From assembly GCA_003663525.1 (NCBI GenBank), contig QMUF01000041.1:1-11326 (forward strand): a stretch of 11,326 bases of DNA, read 5' to 3'. The stretch is from Thermococci archaeon (GTDB lineage Archaea > Methanobacteriota_B > Thermococci > Thermococcales > Thermococcaceae). Positions 6,267 to 11,326 of the stretch are shown in pieces; position 1 is the first letter of the stretch; each line of letters begins with the position of its first letter. The position numbers were made by a program, and so were the translations under genes. The notes under the pieces were generated by a model, which saw only the letters and a program-made list of their open reading frames with translations, was not told where the DNA came from and ran no database searches.

Positions 6267-7022
6267 ATGGAAGTTATAATTCTCGGCTCTGGAGTGTACA
6301 GCGGCATCCCTAAACCATTGTGTAACTGTGAGAACTGTTCGAGGGCTAGAAAGTTCCATTCATATAGGAGAACACGGTTTTCAATATATATTCCTAAAAT
6401 CAGGACATTAATAGATCCTTCGCCGGATCTACACTACCATTTGGAACACATTAATGATAAAATTGAGCATGTTTTTATTACTCATGCTCATTTTGATCAC
6501 ATAGGAGGTTTGCCCGAACTCCAGATTTTTAAGCACATTAAGCTTTATGGGCATGGAACAACCCTTGAAGTAGCAAAAGATATGCAAAAGCGTTTCGTAG
6601 GAGAAAGCAGATGGAATTGGGAATACTTCCCATTAGAATTTGACACATGGTATGACTTTGGATTTAAAGTTTATCATTTTAGAGTTGCACATCAACCAAT
6701 AGAGGTCGCAGGAGGGTTTGTAATTCAGATTAGGGATAAAAGGATAGTAATTACTGGCGATACTGGCCCAGAAATACTCGATGATAGTACAACACTAGAA
6801 GAAATCAAAGGTGCAGACTTGCTTGTTGCGGATATGACGCACAAGCATTCAATTCCAAAGGCTCATCTTGGGGTTGATGATGCAATAAAGCTTGCTCAAA
6901 TTGTGAATGCAAAAAAGACAGTTTTCGCCCACATAAGCCACACTAATTACACGCACGAGGTGCTTGAGGATATGGTACGGCCATATATAGTGGCTAGGGA
7001 CTTTATGCATGTGCATATTTGA
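6267..7022 (+). CDS. PhnP-like metallo-beta-lactamase-fold phosphodiesterase
   Basis: The start ATG 6267 has GGAGGAAA at 6251-6258, 8 bases upstream; the longer frame from TTG 6249 would run through that site and is rejected. The product has 251 residues. The two-metal centre is visible as HAHFDH (73-78), His142, Asp165 (GDTG) and His222 (HISH). An N-terminal C-N-C-E-N-C (Cys19, 21, 24) together with His225 matches the structural zinc site of PhnP/PqqB-type proteins. PhnP opens ribose 1,2-cyclic phosphates in phosphonate breakdown, and relatives act on other cyclic phosphodiesters. No phosphonate gene is visible here, so the substrate is uncertain. It is probably a single-gene unit, divergent from 5536-6030 and convergent with the methyltransferase at 7064. 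Confidence 0.88.
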   Translation: MEVIILGSGVYSGIPKPLCNCENCSRARKFHSYRRTRFSIYIPKIRTLIDPSPDLHYHLEHINDKIEHVFITHAHFDHIGGLPELQIFKHIKLYGHGTTLEVAKDMQKRFVGESRWNWEYFPLEFDTWYDFGFKVYHFRVAHQPIEVAGGFVIQIRDKRIVITGDTGPEILDDSTTLEEIKGADLLVADMTHKHSIPKAHLGVDDAIKLAQIVNAKKTVFAHISHTNYTHEVLEDMVRPYIVARDFMHVHI

Positions 7023-7063
7023 TGTTTCATTATAGTCTAACTTTGTTCATTCCATCTCCCACA

Positions 7064-7813
7064 TTATTTTTGAACTACAAAGAATACCCTACGAGTGTCT
7101 GGTTGAGGTTCGCTCATATCTTTTATGCTTCCCCAGCAGGCGAGCTCCTTAAATCCTACCCGTTTTAGGCAATCCCTAATCTCCCTTAGAGTGTAACCCT
7201 TTTCTTTATGCTCCTCGTCTAACCTAATCCATGTCTCTCCGTTTCTGATAAATCCAATAATCCTCAGGGTGGCTATATTCGTCTCGAAGTCATAGCTTAC
7301 TTGGTGGATCTCAAAAATATCCTCAGTTTCTTGTTCAATGTGGCACGAATAGCGTGACCATCCGACGGCCAGGCCATATTTTGTATTCATGTCGAAAATA
7401 AACAGTCCTTCCTCCTTGAGTGCTTTATAGACTCCAGCAAAGGCTTTTTCCAACTCCTCCAAAGTTAGCAAGTAGTTTAGGCTGTCAAACCAGCATGTTG
7501 CCAGGTCAAATTCTCTATCAAAATCCAAAGAACGCATGTCTCGGCAGATAAACTTCACATTCACATTTTCGTTTTTGGCTTTTTCTTCAGCGAACTTTAA
7601 CATTTCCTTGGAAATGTCAACACCAACAACCTGAAAACCTCTCTTAGCCATTTCGACTGCAAATGTTCCCTCCCCGCAGGCTATATCCAAAATTCTTTGT
7701 GGTTGTACGTTGAAGTTCTCAAGTATTGTGGGGAGTATTTCGGCCATTTTTTCACTGAAATGAGAATAGCGGCCTTTCACATAGAGATATGCGAATTTCT
7801 TGTAAACATTCAT
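7064..7813 (-). CDS. Class I SAM-dependent methyltransferase
   Basis: ATG 7813-7811 is preceded by GGAGGAAA at 4 bases spacing; 249 residues. SAM-binding motif I is ILDIACGEGTF (Asp43 to Gly49) and the acidic end of strand 2 is Asp66 in VVGVDIS. The motif after strand 4 (FDLATCWFDSLNYL) and a long beta-rich C-terminal half complete a full-length enzyme of the small-molecule methyltransferase type. The acceptor is unknown. It is the last gene of the minus-strand run and begins 29 bases after the metalloprotein stop. It ends 41 bases from the convergent phosphodiesterase. Confidence 0.88.
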   Translation of the reverse strand: MNVYKKFAYLYVKGRYSHFSEKMAEILPTILENFNVQPQRILDIACGEGTFAVEMAKRGFQVVGVDISKEMLKFAEEKAKNENVNVKFICRDMRSLDFDREFDLATCWFDSLNYLLTLEELEKAFAGVYKALKEEGLFIFDMNTKYGLAVGWSRYSCHIEQETEDIFEIHQVSYDFETNIATLRIIGFIRNGETWIRLDEEHKEKGYTLREIRDCLKRVGFKELACWGSIKDMSEPQPDTRRVFFVVQK

Positions 7814-7842
7814 AGGCTTTCCTCCAGTATGAATTACTAACC

Positions 7843-8607
7843 CTATCCTAACATCGAAATCTTATAAAATATTGCCTTTATATCCGTCAGCAAGTCTCTT
7901 TCTTGGCTGCATAGGAATTCAATGAACCTTGCTCCGCCCTCGTAGAACAGCACCCTGCCCCAAGGTCTTTCGAGTCCGAAATGGTTCTCTTCAAGGCCAA
8001 GTCTGCGCCTTATTCTGTTCTCTATGAACCTGGCAAACCCCTCTTTCCATTCCTGCCAGACCATGTACTCAAAGTCTTTCTCCCCAAGAATTTTCCTCAG
8101 GTGTTTCCTGCTCTCGGAGACTTTCTCGGGATTTCCACTGTCTAAGGCCGTCAGGAAATTTAGGTACGCCCTTTCAAACCTTGGGTCATCGTACGGAAAC
8201 GGGTAGTTTATCTCCCACATGTAGTTCCCTTTGGCAGTTTCATCCTTGGCCACTGTTAAGCCCTCTCTAAGTTCCTGCTCACAGCTCTCCCACTGATAGC
8301 AGTGCACGAACTCGTGGAATATCAGGACATAACCTTCGATGGAGTCGACCGCATCTTCTGAGACCACACAGGCGGCTCTGTTTCCATAACACTCAAGCGG
8401 AAACGAAGCCCTAAGTTTTTTGGGTAGTGGTACTGGCGAGGGTTCCTTTTTGATGAATACATACTTCTCTCCAAAGGGGTCAACATCAAAAATCAAGAAA
8501 TGCCCATCTTTGGCAACTACAACAGGGAACACCCTTTCTAAGAGAGGATGGATATCTCTTATTTGTTTTTGAATTTCAAATATTTTCTGAAACTGAGCTT
8601 GATACAT
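7843..8607 (-). CDS. Putative HExxH zinc metallopeptidase-like protein
   Basis: ATG 8607-8605 is chosen because AGGTGGT lies about 4-5 bases before it. ATG 8625 in the same frame has no site and would overlap the end of the GNAT gene by 8 bases. The product has 254 residues. HEFVH (98-102 in this numbering) is the zinc-binding and catalytic motif of many metallopeptidases. An Asp/Glu-rich stretch follows, and WKEGFARFIENR (Glu about 189) supplies a likely third zinc ligand, as in gluzincins. No signal peptide or membrane helix is seen, so it would act in the cytosol. I do not recognise a characterised family. Peptidase activity is inferred only from the motif. Confidence 0.75.
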   Translation of the reverse strand: MYQAQFQKIFEIQKQIRDIHPLLERVFPVVVAKDGHFLIFDVDPFGEKYVFIKKEPSPVPLPKKLRASFPLECYGNRAACVVSEDAVDSIEGYVLIFHEFVHCYQWESCEQELREGLTVAKDETAKGNYMWEINYPFPYDDPRFERAYLNFLTALDSGNPEKVSESRKHLRKILGEKDFEYMVWQEWKEGFARFIENRIRRRLGLEENHFGLERPWGRVLFYEGGARFIEFLCSQERDLLTDIKAIFYKISMLG

Positions 8608-8617
8608 AAACACCACC

Positions 8618-9421
8618 TTATCCATTTTTAATTAAAAGCCACCACACATCATCCCCTTGGAATCCGCACCGCCTATAGAGGATTTCTGGCTTGGTTTTAT
8701 TGTTAACCTCTCCAGATACCGTAGTAAATGCCGCACGACCTTGGAGAGGCCTTAGCAACTCCAATACGATGGATTTTCCTATGCCTTTTCCTCTGTACTC
8801 CGGAAGAACTTGTATCCACTCAAGGGAGCCTTCTCGAATTGTGGGATCAAACTCCGCAATTCCTAAGCCTGCCGGAGTACCTTTCTCGTCATCAATTACC
8901 CAAATCCACAAATTTGGATCAAATACGGGGTGCTTAGTCCAGCTTTTTACGATTTCTGGATTTACATTCATGTTTTCATAACATCTTTTAATAACTCCAG
9001 CAACAAGGTCACTCTCGCTTTTTGTGTCTACGTTAGCTATGTGAAAGCCTTGTGGCAATTTTACTTCACTTATCCGCCGGTGTTTGTAAATAAGTCGGAA
9101 GTATGGCCTTTGTATATCAAAATTTTCAGCAGGAAAAGCCCTTAAAAAGTCTTGGTGCACAAGAGCAAACTTTAGGTTCTCCAAGCGTTTTTTGGGAGTT
9201 TTTGGTGGGGTTCTGTCTCTGCTCCAATAGATGTATAAGCTTTCGTCATTCCACGCCTCGAGGTGTGTTACTAAGCCATTTTCGACCTTAAAAGATGTCT
9301 CAAATTTGTTAATTTCTTTTAGAGTTTTCCATAATGCATTCGGCAGAACTTGGCAGGGATTTTCACAGTATGCAGAAATGAGAGCACTGTGAAATATAAC
9401 ATGCCTAGTTTCTAAAGACAA
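8618..9421 (-). CDS. GNAT N-acetyltransferase with unassigned N-terminal half
   Basis: The start is TTG 9421-9419, supported by a strong GGAGGGG (9429-9435) 7 bases upstream; no ATG occurs in frame near the N-terminus, so the rare start is well supported. The product has 267 residues. The GNAT domain fills about residues 120-265, with the acetyl-CoA loop RGKGIG (210-215) after LEWIQVLPEY, and a final YRRCGF. Residues 1-120 form a second, divergent region with no clear motif, possibly a degenerate GNAT repeat as in tandem GNAT proteins. Similar two-part GNATs are, from memory, common in Firmicutes, so transfer is possible but unproven. It sits 10 bases upstream of the metalloprotein and 33 bases after the methyltransferase stop. 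Confidence 0.83.
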   Translation of the reverse strand: MSLETRHVIFHSALISAYCENPCQVLPNALWKTLKEINKFETSFKVENGLVTHLEAWNDESLYIYWSRDRTPPKTPKKRLENLKFALVHQDFLRAFPAENFDIQRPYFRLIYKHRRISEVKLPQGFHIANVDTKSESDLVAGVIKRCYENMNVNPEIVKSWTKHPVFDPNLWIWVIDDEKGTPAGLGIAEFDPTIREGSLEWIQVLPEYRGKGIGKSIVLELLRPLQGRAAFTTVSGEVNNKTKPEILYRRCGFQGDDVWWLLIKNG

Positions 9422-9454
9422 TGTGTTACCCCTCCAAAGTAGTTGATATCTATC

Positions 9455-10282
9455 TCACGTCTTTTTGCATATAATCATGAAATGTTCACTAATTCCTACA
9501 ATACTCGGATGAGTGCAGGTTTTCAAATGGGTTTCCCACCAGATTCTCCAGGCCTCTTGATAATTAGTGTAAAAGTCATTTAGCTCTCTTCTATGAGTAG
9601 ATGCCAAACCCTCAAGACCTATCATTTCTAACATCTCTACATTTTTCCTTTCTAACTCCTCTTCTAGTTCTTCAGGCAGATAAAAGTGAGCTGGAGCAAA
9701 TCCAAGTTCTCCGGAGTAATCTCCACTTTCTCTAATCTTTACGAATATATCCGGTCTTGATTTTGTATCCTCTGGAAAATCTATGAGCTGTCTTACTAAT
9801 ACCGCTAACCTTCCGATTACTGAAATAAAAATTGGAGCATTTTTCTTTGCCACCCTAATTATTTCATCAATAGCTTTTTCTCTCTGTCTTTTGTCAACTA
9901 TGTGGGAGAGCACTCCTCCCAGGCAAATTACTCCATCAAAGCTGTTGCTTTCGAAGTCTGAAAGGTCATCAACGGACCCTTCTATTATTTGTTTCACATT
10001 TCTTTGAACTCCTGCTTTTTGGATTCTCCTTTTTGCGATCTCTAACAGCTCTGGAGCTAGATCAAGTAGAACGACGTTATAACCAAGCTTTGCTAATTCT
10101 ATTGTATACCTGCCTGGTACTCCTCCAGCATCTAAAATTAAACCCTCTCTGGGCAAGTACTTCCTGAGAAAGTACATAGTTGTTTCAAACTCTAATTGAT
10201 GGTATGGATCTTTAATAAGTCTCTCCCATTCTCCCGTGCCAGATTTGGAATAATATTCTTTAATCTGATCTTTATGCTTCAT
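9455..10282 (-). CDS. Class I SAM-dependent methyltransferase (second)
   Basis: ATG 10282-10280 is preferred because GAGGGT lies about 7 bases before it. ATG 10297 in the same frame has no site but overlaps the upstream stop as ATGA, so it remains possible. The product is 275 residues from the preferred start. Motif I is LILDAGGVPGRY (Asp51, Gly53, Gly54, Gly57) with Asp74 at the end of strand 2 and a later DGVICLGGVLSH. Replacement of the usual GxGxG by GGVPGR is the GG-x-PGRY form seen in a branch of UbiE-like enzymes. The C-terminal half is Glu-rich. The target is unknown; there is no sequence similarity obvious by eye to the methyltransferase at 7064 beyond the fold. Confidence 0.87.
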   Translation of the reverse strand: MKHKDQIKEYYSKSGTGEWERLIKDPYHQLEFETTMYFLRKYLPREGLILDAGGVPGRYTIELAKLGYNVVLLDLAPELLEIAKRRIQKAGVQRNVKQIIEGSVDDLSDFESNSFDGVICLGGVLSHIVDKRQREKAIDEIIRVAKKNAPIFISVIGRLAVLVRQLIDFPEDTKSRPDIFVKIRESGDYSGELGFAPAHFYLPEELEEELERKNVEMLEMIGLEGLASTHRRELNDFYTNYQEAWRIWWETHLKTCTHPSIVGISEHFMIICKKT

Positions 10283-10293
10283 ATACTTTACCC

Positions 10294-10623
10294 TCATATA
10301 TCAAGCTTGTTTGAATCGACAATATTATAAGACAATAGTCTTTTAAGTAAAGCAACCCTCTCTTCCACGATTTTCTTGTGCTGTTCTTCCCTCCATGCAG
10401 GATTTTTGTTCTTCCAGAACTTATCACATGGTATTTCCTTACATTGCCCGCAGTGCTCTAGTCCCTTATCGAGCACACAGCATTCATAAAAATCGCAAAT
10501 CTCAAGCCCCACTTCGTGCAACCAGCATGGCTTGCCTTCTATAGCATAACACCCTTTGCACTCCTTTTCATATATTCTACAGTCGCTACATATGCATCCA
10601 CATACTCCAATAACCTTTTCCAT
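10294..10623 (-). CDS. Cysteine-rich DUF3795 protein
   Basis: ATG 10623-10621 has AAGGAGG 7 bases upstream; 109 residues. Thirteen cysteines occur in the first 66 residues (positions 8, 10, 12, 15, 22, 25, 33, 43, 48, 49, 58, 61, 66), in the pattern CGCICSDC, CKGC, ICDFYECC and HCGQCKEIPC. This is the DUF3795 layout, thought to bind metal (zinc or iron-sulfur) but without a known role. The C-terminal third is a basic helix. It is the first gene of the minus-strand run and overlaps or abuts the methyltransferase start. Confidence 0.85.
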   Translation of the reverse strand: MEKVIGVCGCICSDCRIYEKECKGCYAIEGKPCWLHEVGLEICDFYECCVLDKGLEHCGQCKEIPCDKFWKNKNPAWREEQHKKIVEERVALLKRLLSYNIVDSNKLDI

Positions 10624-10662
10624 AACGATGCCTCCTTAGGTTTTTAATGTCTGTTTAATCCC

Positions 10663-10674
10663 TTTTAAACTTTC
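10663..10674 (-). promoter_or_regulatory. Promoter of the five-gene operon (BRE/TATA)
   Basis: On the minus strand GAAAGTTTAAAAGGG provides a GAAA BRE and a TTTAAAA TATA. Its centre is about 44 bases before the DUF3795 ATG, so transcription would start near 10641 with a leader of about 18 bases holding the AAGGAGG. It lies in the 74-base gap after the nucleotidyltransferase stop. I see no comparably good TATA inside the genes downstream. Confidence 0.55.
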
Positions 10675-10697
10675 TTTTTTTCACAGAGAGCGCACTC

Positions 10698-11326
10698 TTA
10701 AACCTCTGTTTTTGTTTTCAGTCGCCAGCCATCGATGTTAAACCCTCTCATCCTCTCAAAAACATGCAGGATAATCTTCTCAAGTGCGTCAACCGTTTTT
10801 TTGTGCATAGCACTCAAGAACAGTGCAACAAACTTTTCATCAGGGAATGGCTCGAATAAATAAGCCTTTCGGAACTTTTCCTCAGTAAACATGCGATAAA
10901 CTTTACCCGCTGCAGAAACTTCAACGCAGAGGAATTTTGAATAAACTTCAAAGGCTCTGTTGAGGGTTAAGTGGTACAAATAAGAGAAGCTCGGATCGTT
11001 TCTTTCCTTCGCATCCTTTACGCTGTCAAGCATATCCCACAGGCCATATTTTGCAATCTCGATCCAAACCTCATCTGGCTTTTGAAAGGGCTTTCTCATG
11101 TAATTCAGAGTTTCTCTTTTGAGTTCTTCAGCTATACCAGTTTTATCAAAGAGGATTTCTCCAACCGCGACTATTCTCGCAGTACTCCTATTATTTTCCT
11201 TGAGTTCTTTTTCAAAGTAGTGTTTAATCTGTCTTGGTGGGTTTGCAAAGTATTCAATTAAAACACCATCAATTACTTTGTTCCCCCGCTCACGCCACTC
11301 AACACTGTCGGAAAGGATTATGTAAA
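10698..11326 (-). CDS. Nucleotidyltransferase (KNTase/MNT-like), 3' part; start outside window
   Basis: The frame is open from the window edge at 11326 through to TAA 10700-10698, with no start needed inside; the ATG at 11099 is internal. Over 200 residues are visible. The edge region reads ILSDSVEWRER, then DGVLIEYFANPP and RQIKHYFEKEL, followed by STARIVAVGEILFDKTG. These match proteins of the DNA polymerase beta-like nucleotidyltransferase superfamily, where the catalytic GS and DxD motifs would lie just upstream, beyond the window. The rest is a helical domain of the kind that binds the acceptor. Such enzymes transfer a nucleotide to small molecules (aminoglycoside-type) or to toxin partners; the role here is unknown. 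Confidence 0.78.
   Translation of the reverse strand, partial: YIILSDSVEWRERGNKVIDGVLIEYFANPPRQIKHYFEKELKENNRSTARIVAVGEILFDKTGIAEELKRETLNYMRKPFQKPDEVWIEIAKYGLWDMLDSVKDAKERNDPSFSYLYHLTLNRAFEVYSKFLCVEVSAAGKVYRMFTEEKFRKAYLFEPFPDEKFVALFLSAMHKKTVDALEKIILHVFERMRGFNIDGWRLKTKTEV

Noticed and set aside
8691..9291. Several overlapping plus-strand frames across the GNAT gene
   Set aside because: They are short, overlap one another in different frames, and lie opposite a well-supported gene.
10971..11261. 96-codon plus-strand frame near the right edge
   Set aside because: It is antisense to the nucleotidyltransferase, whose frame is open throughout and has recognisable motifs.

Overview
The window looks like chromosome from a Thermococcales archaeon, probably a low-GC Thermococcus or Pyrococcus relative. 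This rests on an XPD/Rad3-type iron-sulfur helicase and an M42 aminopeptidase that read like Thermococcales proteins, on archaeal TATA-type promoter elements just upstream of purine-rich ribosome binding sites (GGAGG, GAGGTGA), on short intergenic gaps, and on repeated GTG/TTG starts. The species cannot be fixed by eye. I see no tRNA, rRNA, CRISPR array or transposase.

Left part (1-2637): the 3' end of an M42 aminopeptidase runs convergently into a small two-helix membrane protein on the minus strand. Divergent from that is an XPD-family DNA helicase whose reading frame is full length but cut by one in-frame TAA at 1245-1247. The helicase ends convergently against a second small membrane protein resembling the PLDc_N family.

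Middle part (2638-7022): an AT-rich promoter region leads to a possible 57-codon small ORF, whose stop lies 2 nt before a GNAT acetyltransferase carrying a thioredoxin-fold C-terminal domain. A Nudix hydrolase follows and overlaps, tail to tail, an aldo/keto reductase on the minus strand. The reductase lies 21 nt downstream of an unrecognised beta-rich protein and is probably in an operon with it. Divergent from that pair is a PhnP-like metallo-beta-lactamase-fold phosphodiesterase.

Right part (7064-11326, all minus strand): DUF3795 cysteine-rich protein, SAM methyltransferase, GNAT acetyltransferase, HExxH metalloprotein and a second SAM methyltransferase follow one another with gaps of about 10-35 nt or a few bases of overlap. 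A single recognisable promoter lies in front of the first gene, so they form a likely five-gene operon. The 3' part of a nucleotidyltransferase, whose start lies beyond the window, precedes it.

The strongest observations are the single nonsense codon in an otherwise intact helicase gene and the five-gene operon of modification-type enzymes with no assignable pathway. Nothing here proves a new defence or mobile system. The many small-molecule-modifying folds (two GNATs, two methyltransferases, a nucleotidyltransferase, Nudix, aldo/keto reductase, PhnP-like) suggest an accessory metabolic or detoxification neighbourhood, which is inference only.
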